From CAWJAP01 sp963834365 (GTDB lineage: Bacteria > Acidobacteriota > Vicinamibacteria > Vicinamibacterales > Vicinamibacteraceae): a DNA stretch of 64,000 nt. The first letter of the stretch is position 1. Each line of letters begins with the position of its first letter. A program made the translations under genes and the position numbers. Below are positions 47,651 through 59,568 of the stretch, in pieces. The stretch is from the NCBI GenBank assembly GCA_963834365.1, contig CAWIBS010000007.1, positions 1-64,000 of the forward strand, written 5' to 3'. The notes below the pieces were generated by a model. That model had not been told where the DNA came from. It saw nothing but the letters and a program-made list of their open reading frames with translations, and made no database searches.

Positions 47651-47709
47651 GGCGCGAGCCTTCCGGGTCGACTTGATCGGCGACCTCGATCCGGGGTGCC
47701 CGCCACGAT

Positions 47710-49050
47710 ATGTCTCCTGCGGAGGATCGAGCGGGCTCTGTTGATCTCGCGGCGGGGCTCGACGACCCCGCCGCGGCGTCACGCCGTGCGGTCACCCCGA
47801 CAACGCCGGCCGGCGAGCGGCGGATTCCCTATCTCATCTGCGTGCTGGTGGGCCTCGGGGGACTGTTTCACGGAGTCACCGGCCCGCTCCTCAGCACCTT
47901 CGTGCCGCTCCTCGTCCGGGACGCGCTCGGCGATCACCGCACCGCCATCGGCGCGGTGATGGCCATCGACAACGTCCTGCTGCTGATGCTGGTGCCGTGG
48001 GCGGGCATGGCGTCCGATCGCGCCAGCGCACGAGGCCGGAGCCGCCTGCGCCTGGTGCTCGTCGGGTTCACGCTCGCGTCGGCGGGCATGGTCCTGTTCC
48101 CGGCGTCGGCATCACTCGGACTCTGGGGTCTCGTCGGCGCGATCGTCGTGCTCTACGCGGGGATCAACCTGCAGCGCTCGCCCTTCCAGGCCCTGATCGC
48201 CGACCTGGTGCCGTCGCGCCACCGGTCCCTGGCCACGGCGTCGGTGACCTTTCAGATGTGCGTCGGGGCCATCGTCTTTCTGATGCTCGGACGGATGCTG
48301 GGCATGCGCGTCGCCTTCATGGTGGCCGCGGCGACGGTCCTCGCGATCGCGGTGGCATGCGCCGCCGGTCTTCGCGGGCGTGAGCCGTCGGGCGCGCCGG
48401 CGACCGAGGCCACGTTCCGATCGCTGGCCGGCGCGGCATGGCTCGCCGTGCGCGGCAGCGTCCCCGGGCTGCGCGCCATCTTCGTCGCCTCGTTCCTGCT
48501 CCAGCTGATCTTCCAGACCTTTACCACCTGGTTCGCGCTGCACGGCACCGAGCGCTTCGGTGTGCGCGGCGAGGACGTCACGATCGGCTTCATCGCCTGG
48601 GCGATCGGCGGCGTGATCGGCGCATTGCCGGCGGGTGCGATCGGCGTCCGCATCGGCCGGCGGCGCGCCATGCTGCTCGGCTTCGGGCTGATGTTCGCCT
48701 GCCTCGTCGCGCTGGACAGGGTCGCCAGTGTTGCGCACGCGGTGCCGCTGCTCGCCCTGGCGTCGGCGAGCTGGACGCTGCCGACCGTGAACGCGTTTCC
48801 GCTCTTCATCGAGGGCATGCCTCGCCACGCGCGTGGTGTGCTGGCGGCGCTGTACCTGCTGTGTATGGCGCTCGGCGGCGTCTTCGGCGACCCGCTCAAC
48901 GGCGGACTGTTCGACCTGGCCGACGGCTATCGTCCGCTGTTTCTGCTGATGGCGGGCTACACGGCGCTCGCCTTCGGGGCGGTGTTGCTCGTGCCGCGAG
49001 GCACGGGTGAAGCCGACACCGGTCCGGATGCCACCCCGGGGTCCGGCTGA
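47710..49050 (+). CDS. MFS transporter (SLC45/sucrose-symporter-like)
   Basis: This 446-residue carrier has twelve predicted helices. The motif A region is WAGMASDRASARGRSR after helix 2; the NLQRSPFQALIADLVPSRHR stretch, with the conserved Arg-Ser-Pro and Asp, recalls the SLC45/GPH-type sugar carriers. A 40-residue polar N-tail precedes helix 1. Its stop codon is the TGA inside a REP palindrome (GTCCGGCTGAAGCCGGAC), so the repeat encodes the last residues SG. The frame is intact. Confidence 0.88.
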   Translation: MSPAEDRAGSVDLAAGLDDPAAASRRAVTPTTPAGERRIPYLICVLVGLGGLFHGVTGPLLSTFVPLLVRDALGDHRTAIGAVMAIDNVLLLMLVPWAGMASDRASARGRSRLRLVLVGFTLASAGMVLFPASASLGLWGLVGAIVVLYAGINLQRSPFQALIADLVPSRHRSLATASVTFQMCVGAIVFLMLGRMLGMRVAFMVAAATVLAIAVACAAGLRGREPSGAPATEATFRSLAGAAWLAVRGSVPGLRAIFVASFLLQLIFQTFTTWFALHGTERFGVRGEDVTIGFIAWAIGGVIGALPAGAIGVRIGRRRAMLLGFGLMFACLVALDRVASVAHAVPLLALASASWTLPTVNAFPLFIEGMPRHARGVLAALYLLCMALGGVFGDPLNGGLFDLADGYRPLFLLMAGYTALAFGAVLLVPRGTGEADTGPDATPGSG

Positions 49051-49114
49051 AGCCGGACACTACGAGGACTACGCCGACGACTCATTGACGTAGTGTCCGG
49101 CTTCAGCCGGACCC
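49039..49114. repeat. REP-like palindrome pair 1
   Basis: Two inverted copies of a palindromic unit lie at 49039-49063 and 49090-49113, each GTCCGGCTTCAGCCGGAC or its complement plus ACTAC/GTAGT on the side facing the 26-base spacer. The stem is 8 bp with a 2-base loop. The first copy covers the MFS stop codon; the second ends near the convergent DUF1552 stop. Confidence 0.8.
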
Positions 49115-49121
49115 GGAGCCT

Positions 49122-50464
<1,343 letters not shown>

Positions 50465-50468
<4 letters not shown>

Positions 50469-53400
50469 GGATTGACCATCCCTGACGACTGCGCTTCGGT
50501 TGCGGCTTCTTCGGCGGCGCGATGACGGAACTGGCGGCTGGTCACGATCTTGACGGCGAGATCCGCGAACGACGCGTCGCCGCCGTTGGCGGTCATCTCG
50601 CGAATCAGCCGCCGATCCGATGCCTGGGGGTTCCGCCCCAGCGCGTACCCCAGCATCTTTCTCGACAGCGTCGACAGAACCTTCCCGTCCTGGCTGCGGA
50701 GATACGTGAGCAACCCCTCGGATCCGACGATCGTCGTCTTGTCCCTGAATTCACCGGTGATGTCCACCGGCTTGCCGTCGGCGTAGGCCTTGCGCTGACG
50801 GCCCACGGCATCGAAGCCTTCGAGCGGAAAGCCGAGCGGGTCGATGCGCAGGTGGCACGAGGCGCATTGAGCGTCGCGCTTGTGCTGCGCCAGCCGCTCC
50901 CGGAGCGTCAGCCCGTTGAAGGTCTTGTCGTCCGCGGGCAGCGTGCCCGCATCCGCGGGCGGGGGTGGCGTCGGCGTCGAGAGAATGCGCCGCAGGATCC
51001 AGTCACCGCGCTTCACCGGGCTCGTCCTGAGCGGCGCCGACGTCGTGGTGAGCACCGATCCCAGACGCAGCGCCCCGCCGCGGTCGAACGCGCGTGCGCC
51101 ATCCACGCGCTCCACCTTGCCGGTCGCCGAGGTGAGCGCCGCGTCGAGACCGTAGAAGCCGGCGAGCGTCTTGTTCAGGAACGCGTAGTCCGCGTGCAGG
51201 ATCTCCCTCACCGGCCGTCCCTGCCGGACGAGGTACTCGAAGGTGGAGACCGCTTCGTCGTACATCGCCGCCCGCACCTCGTCGGTGAACTCGGGAAAGC
51301 GTCCTGTATCGACGCCGCGGTACTGATCGAAGTGGTAGAACCCGAGCCACTGTCCGAAGAACTCGGTCGCCAGACGGCGCGCTTTCGGATCCGCGGTCAT
51401 GCGGCGGACCTGGCCGGTCAGCTTCGCCGGGTCGCGCAGCTCGCCGGCCGTCGCGGCGCGCCGCAGCTCGTCGTCGGGGATCGACGACCAGAGGAAGAAA
51501 CTCATCCGACTGGCGAGCTCCCAGTCGTCGAGCATCGTCGTCTCGGTTCCGCGGGGCGCGGTCTCGACGCGATAGAGAAAAGCCGGAGACATCAGGATCC
51601 GGGCGATGAGGGCCCGGATCGCGGCGTCGTGATCGAGACCGTGCGTGTCACGCGAGGTGCGGTAGAACCCCCGCAGGTTCGCCCGCTCCGCCTGGGTGAG
51701 CGGCCGGCGCCAGGCCCGGCTGGCAAACGTGAGGGCGTCGGTGACGTGGCCGGGCACGCCGAGCTGCAGTGCACGCGTGGTCCGATCGTAGTGCGCGCGC
51801 AGCGAACGGACGTGCGGCCGGACGGCCGCGGGCAGCGCCGCGATGCGCGCCGGGGTCATCTCCGCGATCTTGCGGCTCGTGTTCGTCAGCCCGTAGTGAT
51901 CGAGGAGCATGCCGAGATAGGCGTCGTGATAGGGCCACGACCCGAACAGGTCGTTCCACGCATGCTCGAGGCGCGCGCGATCGTCGCCGTCCACGACGTT
52001 CTTCGTGAAGTAGTCGTCGCTGCGCTGATACTTGACCTTCGTGACGAACGCGTCGTGCTCCGGGCTGTTGTAGGTGTTGTCGAACGGCGGCGGCACCGGA
52101 TCCTTGTCGGCCGGATTGGCCTCGCCGTGCGAGTTCGGCGGCATGAGCGCGAGGTATTCGGCGATGCCGGCGCGGAACGTCCGATAGCCGGCGCTCGCCG
52201 GATGGCCGAGGAACACGTGCTGTCCCGGGAGGCGTGCCGGACCGTCGGGACGGTCTCCGATCATCACCCGCACGACCGCGTCGAGGATCCTGTCCGAGCT
52301 CGACGTCCGCATGCAGCTCGGCGACGTGATTGTCCGCGGGCACGTCGATCACCAGCGACGCCGCCTGCGTGGTCGCGAAGTCGTCGGGTCCGATCGTCGT
52401 GCCGGCGGGGCCGGTACCGAAGGCGAGGCTGGCGGCGTTCTCCGGCGTGATCACCGAGCGGAGCGGGTGCGTGGAGACGATGGGTCCGGCAATCCGGCGG
52501 CCGGTCACCGCCGCTGGTTCATCATCGGGACCGGCGGGCGGGGCCTGGCGCAGGACCACACGCGCGTTCCGCCAGATGACCACCGGCGTCATGTTCGGGC
52601 TGCTGTGAAGCGCGTCCACCGAGAGATGCACGGTCCAGGGGCCCGGCGCGAGCCGTGGACCGCCGCGGCCGAACCGCCGGTTCAACCCATAGACATAGGC
52701 GTGCGTCGGCTTCACACCCAGCGTCGTGTCGTCGAACACGAGCGGGCTCTCGTCGCCAGCGCCCCCGGCGGCCAGGTCGCCGCGCGCGAACAACCAGCTT
52801 GGCCACGCGACCAGCGACTTCACCAGGCTGTCGCACTCGGTCCGGGCCCTGGCGACGGACGCCTGGATGTCCGAAGACGGGACCGGAAGACCGTGCCACC
52901 GCTCGATCGTCACGCGGCTCGGGTAGCCGGCACCGGCCCGGTTGACCGCGTTCCAGATGTGCTCCGCGAAGCGCCCGGAAATCCCCTCGCGGCTCGCGAG
53001 TCCGCGAAGCGTCGCCGCCGGCTCGCCCAGCGCCGCGCGGTGCCTGTAGTGCCAGGCGATGTAGAACGCCTTGGCGTAGCGATCGAATCCAAACGGACGG
53101 CCGCCTTCGCCCGAGACCACCCGGAATCCCCGTGAGGCATAGAGCTGCTGGATGCGGTCGAGCGCGGACAGCTCGAGACCCGTCTTGCCGGTGTCCGTGT
53201 AGAAGGCCAGCGGGCCGCTTCCGATGACGGCGTGATCGGCCACCTGCTTGGCCGCTTCGAGATACCGCTCGACGATGGTGTCCTGCACGGACTGGACGTC
53301 GCCGAAGTTGGCGAAGCCTTCGCCGCCGACCGAGTCGCTCGAGGAGTCGATGCCGACCTTGATCTCGACCCCGGTGAGATCGCGCAGCGCGTAGGCGTAC

Positions 53401-53858
53401 TCGGCGCTCGTCAGCCGCCGCACCGTGACCCGACCCGGGTCGCCGGCGTGCGCCGCCTCGTATTCGCCGAGCGAGGTGCGAATCCACGCCGCCGCGGCCG
53501 CGCGCTCCTCATCGACTGGAAACGCCTCCGCATCGTCAGGTGGTGGCATCTGACGCGTCTCGAGCATCTCGGCGATGGCTTCCCAGTTGTCGGCGTGCTC
53601 GCCGATGGCGGTGGACGACATGTCGCCGATCAGGCGTGCGATGCTCAGTCCCGCCTTCGGCCTGTTCGTGCCGTGGCACTCGACGCAATACTGCCTGAAG
53701 GTCTGCTGCGGCGTGGCTGTCGCAGAGGCCACCCCAGCCCCGGAAGCCACGGGTGCCGGCGCCGGCGCGGGCCCCTGGGACTGCGCCGCCATCGCGGTGA
53801 CGACCGCCCAGATCAGAAGTGCGCACGCGCCCACGTGTCTCATGCAGACTCTCGCCAC
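50465..53858 (-). CDS. Planctomycete-type cytochrome c with DUF1587/1592/1588/1585 domains (one frameshift)
   Basis: This exported protein of about 1,130 residues, once rejoined near 52300, has a signal peptide (VGACALLIWAVVTAMA) and an N-terminal PSCyt heme site FRQYCVECHGTNRPKAG. DUF1587 follows (VTVRRLTSAEYAYALRDLTG), then a long middle part, DUF1595/1592 (RAWRRPLTQAERANLRGF, MSFFLWSSIPDDELR), DUF1588 with a second site CASCHLRIDPLGFPLEGFD, and DUF1585 at the end. The frame breaks after HVAELHADVEL and resumes DRILDAVVRVM. It forms a two-gene operon with DUF1552. Confidence 0.9.
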
Positions 53859-53919
53859 AAAGGATCCTGAAATTCTAGGCGATCTTCGCGCCGCCGCGTA
53901 GCTGACCCTTGCGCGAACG

Positions 53920-54066
53920 GGTCCGGCTGAAGCCGGACACTACGGGAAGCGCTGGCCGCCCTCGTCTCCCAGTCCCCAGTACGTAGTGTCCGGCTTCAGC
54001 CGGACCTCACGGGAAGCGCTCGTCGGGCCTCGTCTCTCAGTCGTAGTGTCCGGCTTCAGCCGGACC
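53920..54066. repeat. REP-like palindrome cluster 2 (three copies)
   Basis: Three copies of the palindrome lie at 53920-53943 (minus sense), 53983-54006 and 54043-54066 (plus sense). The second and third, with their upstream spacers (each starting ACGGGAAGCGCT), form a tandem duplication of about 60 bases. The cluster fills the gap between the DUF1592 start and the phosphatase-like gene. Confidence 0.8.
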
Positions 54067-54097
54067 CTGACCGCCCGATGGACCGCCGCGTCCGAGG

Positions 54098-54643
54098 CTA
54101 TTTCTTGTGGGACGCGATGTAGGCGCGGGCGAAGGCGTTGAGATGCGGGCTCTCGCGGAGGCCCACCTGTCTGGCCTCCTCCTCGGCCTTCTCGACCGTC
54201 CAGCCGTCGCGCACGACCCGGCGAATCATCCAGAACGCGCCCACCCGGATGGCCGCGGTGCAGTGGATGAAGGCCGGCCGGTTTGCCGGGTCGTCCGTGA
54301 TCCGCAGGAACTCGGTGACCTGCTCGTCCTTCGGATCGGCGAAGACGACCGGGATGTTGAAGTAGCGCAGCCCGAGCTCCCGGGCCTTGGTTTCTTCCTC
54401 CGCCGCGCGGTGCTCGGACGGCGCGCGGAGGTTGACGATCGCCTTGACGCCCTCGGCCTTCAACTGGTCGAGGTGCTCGAGCCGCGGCTGGCCGCCGGTA
54501 CAGAACTCCTGGTTGACTCTCAGGAAGTTGCGGATCGGCGGCAGCTCCGCCTTCGCGGGCTCCTGCGTACGCGTTGCGACCGTCCCCGGCGCCACTCCGG
54601 CGAGCGCGAGCGCCAGGCAGAAAGGTGTCCAGCGTGCCTGCAT
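54098..54643 (-). CDS. Exported protein of the tyrosine-phosphatase fold
   Basis: This 181-residue protein has a signal peptide (PFCLALALAGVAPGTVATR) and a domain typical of the beta-lactamase-hydrolase-like/DSP phosphatase group: TGGQPRLEHLDQLKAEGVKA, IVNLRAPSEHRAAEEE and the P-loop IHCTAAIRVGAFWMI. The usual glycine in HCxxGxR is Ala here (HCTAAIR), which may weaken activity. ATG 54643 starts the signal peptide; the longer frame reads through a MITE. Substrate unknown. Confidence 0.82.
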   Translation of the reverse strand: MQARWTPFCLALALAGVAPGTVATRTQEPAKAELPPIRNFLRVNQEFCTGGQPRLEHLDQLKAEGVKAIVNLRAPSEHRAAEEETKARELGLRYFNIPVVFADPKDEQVTEFLRITDDPANRPAFIHCTAAIRVGAFWMIRRVVRDGWTVEKAEEEARQVGLRESPHLNAFARAYIASHKK

Positions 54644-54715
54644 GTCCCGATAGTAGCGCAGCCCGCATGCAGCGCTCACGTCTGGTTTCGGCCAGCAAGG
54701 TCGTGTGCATCTGGA

Positions 54716-54833
54716 CCCGCAGCGCACTTGTGTTGACAATGTGGCGCAGGCCTTTAGGCCTGCCGGGCCCGCGTTGGCCGGGCTGAAGCCCGGCGCCACC
54801 TTGGCGGGCCCGTTGACGCGAGTGAACTCTGGG
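54716..54833. repeat. MITE-like element, second complete copy
   Basis: About 118 bases, colinear with the copy at 22560-22672: CACTTGTGTTGACAATGTGG at the left, hairpins GCAGGCC/GGCCTGC and GCCGGGCTGAAGCCCGGC inside, and AGTGAACTCTGGG at the right. The outer left terminal repeat is worn (CCCGCAGCGC). It lies between the phosphatase-like start and the GNAT gene. Confidence 0.75.
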
Positions 54834-54903
54834 CTTGGTGGACTGGACCGTCTGACTCTCCGGGATTCGGATTGAGGAGTGGCGGCCGGAGGGCGACGGA
54901 GCC

Positions 54904-55401
54904 GTGGCCCTCGAGCCCGACCTCGACATGCTGGGCGACGTCCTGCACGCCGTCGTCCACCAGGGCGCCGGCGTCAGCTTCGTCGCGCCGTTCTCGCTCG
55001 ACGAGGCCCGCGCCTTCTGGGTGGACAAGGTGCTCCCCGGCGTGAGCGCGCGCACGCGCCGCGTGCTCGTCGCGCGCAGCGGGACGCGGATCGTGGGGAC
55101 GGTGCAACTCGACCTCGCGATGCCGCCCAATCAGCGCCACCGCGCGGAGGTCGCCAAGCTCCTCGTCCATCCGACCGCCCGGCGCCGTGGCATCGCCCGG
55201 GCACTGATGATCGCACTCGAGGAAATCGCGCAATCGGAAGAGCGGACGCTTCTCACGCTCGACACGTGGACGGGAGGCGGCGCCGAGCGCCTCTACCAGT
55301 CGCTCGGCTATGTGACGGTCGGCGTGATTCCACGGTTCGCCCGCGGGTCGCTGACCCCGGCGCTCGAACCCACGACGATCATGTACAAAGAGCTCCGCTG
55401 A
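54904..55401 (+). CDS. GNAT family N-acetyltransferase
   Basis: This is a 165-residue acetyltransferase. Motif A is AEVAKLLVHPTARRRGIARALM, with the RxxGxA site; DTWTGGGAERLYQSLGY is the aminoglycoside/tabtoxin-type motif B. No ATG is in frame: GTG 54904 is used, but the sequence IRIEEWRPEGDGA just upstream also looks like a normal GNAT start and is preceded by a stop, so the start codon may be lost to an error. It starts just after a MITE copy. Confidence 0.83.
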   Translation: MALEPDLDMLGDVLHAVVHQGAGVSFVAPFSLDEARAFWVDKVLPGVSARTRRVLVARSGTRIVGTVQLDLAMPPNQRHRAEVAKLLVHPTARRRGIARALMIALEEIAQSEERTLLTLDTWTGGGAERLYQSLGYVTVGVIPRFARGSLTPALEPTTIMYKELR

Positions 55402-55419
55402 CCGCTCAACTGCCTCGAC

Positions 55420-57037
55420 ATGCCAAAACGCAGACCCCGCTCCATGAATCGGCTTTTCCACGAGCGTTCCCGGCGCTCGACGATGATGGCCGTGAGCGGT
55501 GCACTCGTCGTGGCCGCCGCACTTCGCGTCGCCGCCACCGCGCAGGCGCCGACCGCGGACTCGCTGGCGGCGCGGGTCGATCCGTACGTCGAAAAGTCGC
55601 GAGTCGTGGTGATGACCGACATCGCCAACGAGCCCGACGATCAGATGTCGATGGTGCGGTTCCTCGTCTATGCGAACCAGTACGACGTCGAGGGCCTGAT
55701 TGCCACCACGTCCACCTGGATGCGCAAGACGGTGAGGCCCGACGTCATCCAGACCCTGCTCGACGCCTACGCGCAGGTGCAGGCCAGGCTCGAGCAGCAC
55801 CAGCCCGGGTTTCCTGCCGCCGAGGCGTTGCGCCGGCTGGTCGTGTCCGGGCAGACGGGTTTCGGGATGGCCGCGGTCGGTGAGGACGCACGCTCCGCCG
55901 GCGCCGACCTCATCATCGCGGCGGCGGAGAGACCCGACCCGCGGCCGCTCTGGGTGCTGGCGTGGGGCGGCGCGAACACGCTCGCGCAGGCGCTGCTGCA
56001 GGCGCGCGCGACGCGTTCGCCGGCTCAGCTCGACGCGCTGGTCTCGAAGCTGCGCGTCTATGCGATCTCGGACCAGGACGATGCCGGTCCCTGGATCCGC
56101 AGGGAATTCCCCTCGCTCCACTACATCGTGATGCCGTCGCCGCCCGACGGCCAGCAGTACTACCTCGCGACCTGGACCGGCATCAGCGGCGATCGGTTCT
56201 ACAAGAACGCGCCCGGCGCCGACTTCAGCACGTTCGAAGCGCGCGTGGATCGACGCACACATCAGGAGCAAGGGGCCGCTGGGCAAGCTGTACCCGTTCC
56301 CCTGCTGCATTCACGAAGGGGACACGCCGGCCTTTCTCGGCTTGATCGACAATGGCCTCGCGAGCGCCATGAGCCCGGCCTACGGCGGGTGGGGTGGACG
56401 CTACGTCTGGCGGCAGTTCTACGGCGAAACGCGCCCGGCCTGGACGCAGGGCGGGGACTCGTATCCCGGCCGCGACAACTCGAAGGACACGGTGACCGGC
56501 GCCGACGGCCGGACCTACACCTCCGACCAGGCGACGATCTGGCGATGGCGGACGGCGTTCCAGCACGATTTCGCGGCGCGCATGGACTGGACCGTCAAGG
56601 ACGTCAAGGACGCCAACCACAATCCGGTGGCGATCGTGAACGGCCAGTCCGGCAAGGCGCCGGTGCAGGTCGAGGCGCGCGTCGGCATGCCGGTGACGCT
56701 CGATGCGAGCGGGACGCGGGATCCCGACGGACAGGCGCTGACCTACACCTGGTTCTTCTACGGGGAAGCGGGAACGGGCATTCCCGGGCGGCCGGTCGCC
56801 AGCGGACGGACGCGGCCGGAGCCCGCAGGTGCCGGCGGGATCGCATCGGCGCCGGCCGGCGGGCCGCCCGAGCCGCCGCTGAGGGTCACCATCGAGGACC
56901 CGCGGCAGGCGCGGACCGTCGTCGTCCCGCGCGTTGCCGGGGTCGCGCATCTCATCCTGGCGGTCGAAGATGCCGGCGCGCCGAGCCTGACGAGCTACCG
57001 GCGCGTCATCCTGAACATCGCGCCGTCCGCCCAATGA
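55420..57037 (+). CDS. DUF1593 nucleoside-hydrolase-like protein, secreted (one frameshift)
   Basis: This exported protein of about 540 residues has an N-terminal DUF1593 domain of the nucleoside-hydrolase superfamily: RVVVMTDIANEPDDQMSMVR holds the Asp-rich metal site, ATTSTWMRKTVRPDVIQ follows, and WVLAWGGANTLAQAL is typical. The C-terminal part is an Ig-like domain (TLDASGTRDPDGQALTYTWF). The frame breaks near 56245, before IDAHIRSKGPLGKLYPFP. The family is found near polysaccharide-degrading genes; its substrate is unknown. The stop lies 30 bases before a REP pair. Confidence 0.85.
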
Positions 57038-57072
57038 CGCGCGCGCGGAAGCCTCGGCCGGGCTCATTGACA

Positions 57073-57140
57073 GTCCGGCTGAAGCCGGACACTACGTTCG
57101 GGCGGCCATTCAAGCCGTAGTGTCCGGCTTCAGCCGGACC
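57073..57140. repeat. REP-like palindrome pair 3
   Basis: Two inverted copies of the palindrome lie at 57073-57095 and 57117-57140, with a 21-base spacer. The arrangement is the same as at 49.0 kb (minus-sense copy first, plus-sense copy second). It sits between the DUF1593 stop and the SDR start. Confidence 0.8.
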
Positions 57141-57183
57141 GTCACCCGAATGCGTCCCATGATCTGCTGACCGACGAATCTGC

Positions 57184-58023
57184 GTGACTCCGCCATCGAA
57201 TCCAAACGCCGCGGCATTCGATCTCACCGGCCACGTCGCGATCGTGACCGGGGCCAACCATGGGATTGGTGCGGCAATCGCACGAATACTCGCCGCGTGC
57301 GGGGCGCGCGTCCTGATCACCTACCTGCGTCTCGAGCGCGTCGTCGATCGTGGTCTTCCGGAGCTGTACGGCGAACAGCGCGCGTCGAATGCGGATGCGG
57401 TCGTCGCAGCAATTCGTGCGGCGGGCGGCCAGGCGATCGAGACGGAGGCGGACCTGAGCGAGCCTGCCACGCCGGCACGGCTGTTCGATCTGGGCGAATC
57501 GACGCTCGGCCCGGTGGACATCCTCGTGAACAACGCAAGCGGGTGGCTGGCCGACACGTTCACAGCGGGGTCGAGAGACCCGTTCGGGCGGAAGCCGCTG
57601 TCCGTCTCACCAGAGACGTTCGACCGGCAGTTCTCGGTTGACGCGCGAGCCGCGGCGCTGCTGATCGGCGAGTTCGCGCGGCGGCACGCGGCGCGCCGGG
57701 CCACCTGGGGCCGCATCGTCGGTCTGACTTCCGGCGGTCCGCGCGGGTTTCCCGGTGAAGTCTCGTACGGCGCGGCAAAGGCCGCGCTCGAGAACTACAC
57801 GATGTCGGCGTCGGTCGAGCTCGCGCCCCTCGGCGTGACGGCCAACATCGTCCATCCGCCGGTGACCGACACTGGCTGGATCACCGACGACGTGAGGCGC
57901 CATGTCGAGGAGCGCGCCGAGCTCGGGCACATCGCCCAGCCCGAGGATGTCGCGCGGGTCGTGGCGTACCTGGTGTCGAACGATGCGCGGTTGATCACCG
58001 GGAACGTCCTGCGCCTGCACTGA
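57184..58023 (+). CDS. Short-chain dehydrogenase/reductase (SDR)
   Basis: This is a 279-residue NAD(P)-dependent oxidoreductase. The dinucleotide site is VTGANHGIGAAIA, NNAS follows in VDILVNNASGW, and the catalytic pair is YGAAK (YxxxK) preceded by a Ser in GLTSGGPRGFPGE. The C-terminal region (VHPPVTDTGWITDDV, SNDARLITGNVLRLH) is of the FabG/3-oxoacyl reductase type. The GTG start at 57184 follows the REP pair. Substrate unknown. Confidence 0.9.
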   Translation: MTPPSNPNAAAFDLTGHVAIVTGANHGIGAAIARILAACGARVLITYLRLERVVDRGLPELYGEQRASNADAVVAAIRAAGGQAIETEADLSEPATPARLFDLGESTLGPVDILVNNASGWLADTFTAGSRDPFGRKPLSVSPETFDRQFSVDARAAALLIGEFARRHAARRATWGRIVGLTSGGPRGFPGEVSYGAAKAALENYTMSASVELAPLGVTANIVHPPVTDTGWITDDVRRHVEERAELGHIAQPEDVARVVAYLVSNDARLITGNVLRLH

Positions 58024-58272
58024 CGCGGCGCACGCTGCGGGCTACAGGCGGACCCGCGCGCTCAGAAGCCGGGACTGCGACGCCCACTGCCGTGCGTGAC
58101 CCAACGCGCTCACGTCCACGGCCGGTGTATGCTTCTGGCCGGCGTTGCAGGACGCCTCCCGTCCGCGGGCAGGACCGAGTCCACCTGCACTTCACTGCGA
58201 ACAGACGCGGTTCGGCACGAACCTCCTGTTCGCCCGATCGAGCGGACACCGGGCATCCGAAGGAGGCTCGTC

Positions 58273-59527
58273 ATGTCCGACCGTCACCTGCCCGTCCGTC
58301 CCAACCTCGAACAGCTGAAGCACCAGGCCAAGGATCTGCTGCGCGCGATGCAGCGGGGCGATCCCGAGGCGCTGGCCGAGCTGCGGGCCCGTCATCCGGA
58401 GCAGATCGACGCGTCGCGCAGCCAAGCTGGCCGACGCGCAGCTCGTGCTGGCCCGCAGCTACGGCGTGGCGAGCTGGCCCCGGCTCGTGCTCGCCTGCCG
58501 GATGACCGATGCGATCTGTCGCGACGATGCGGCGGTGGTGCGCGACGCTGGTGCTGCGGCATCCGGAACTGCTCACCGAAGACGCGCGTGGCGTGCAAGG
58601 GCAACTGGGGGCCGCCGATGTCGTATGCCGCCAATCTCGGGCGCGATCGGCATCATCACGATGCTCCATGGCCTCGGCGCGACCGACCTGCAGTTCGCGT
58701 TCGACCGGGCGTGCCTCCAGGGCGAGATCGAAACCGCGCGGCTGTTGCACGCGGCTGGGCGCCCGACCCCTGGCCGGCGTCGTGATGGGCACGTGCGAAA
58801 CGCTGAACGCCGAGGGCCTGAGGCTGCTCGTCGAGCTCGGCGCGCGAGCTGGTGGACGAGCACGGCGATCGTCTCGCGCCCGTGGCCATGGTCCTCGAGA
58901 CCTACGGCCGCCATCCCGCGGGCAAGCACGAGTGCCTCGAGCTCGTGCGCAGCGCATGGCGTCGAGCTGCCGGACACGGCGCCGATGGCGGTGCACCGCG
59001 GGCGCATCGATCTGCTCGAACGGCAACTCGCGCCGCGATCCCGGGCTGCTCGTCCCGAACCTTCTCGCCACGAGGAGATCTATCCGCCCGAGCTGGGATG
59101 CCACGCCGACCACTCGCTGGCGCTGCACGGCACGCCGCTCGCCGGCGCCACCCTGCTGCACCTGTGCGTCGACTTCGACGAGATGAGACTCGCCCGCTGG
59201 CTGATCGCGCGCGGGGCCGACGTGAACGCGACGGCCGCGGTCGATGCGGACGGCTTCGGCGGACACACGCCGCTCTTCGCCTGCGTGGTCTCGCAGCCGC
59301 TCCGGTTGCGCGCCAGCGACGACGGCTGGCCCGGCTGCTGCTCGATCACGGCGCCGACCCAAACCGCCGCGCCTCGCTGCGCAAGCGGCTGCGGTTCGTC
59401 GACGACGAGACGATGCACGAATATCGCGACGTGTCACCCGCTCGGCTGGGGCGAGCGGTTCCACGATCAGGGATTCGTGAGCCGCCCCGCGATGCGGCTC
59501 ATCGCCAGTCGCGGCGGCCAGTTGTAA
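58273..59527 (+). pseudogene. Ankyrin-repeat protein, broken by many frameshifts
   Basis: Family-like sequence jumps frame about seven or more times in 1.25 kb. Pieces in order: MSDRHLPVRPNLEQLKHQAK, VLARSYGVASWPRLVLAC, LGATDLQFAFDRACLQGEIE, LAPVAMVLETYGRHPAGKHE, VDEHGDRLAP, LLHLCVDFDEMRLARWLIAR, GADVNATAAVDADGFGGHTP, and LGWGERFHDQGFVSRPAMRL. The start resembles that of the intact ankyrin-LRR gene at 60304. Either the gene is decaying or this patch has many base-call errors; the ankyrin fold and the C-terminal signature are clear. Confidence 0.7.
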
Positions 59528-59568
59528 CGGCCGGCCGGATCGTCCACACACCCGCCGGCTGCGTTCGG

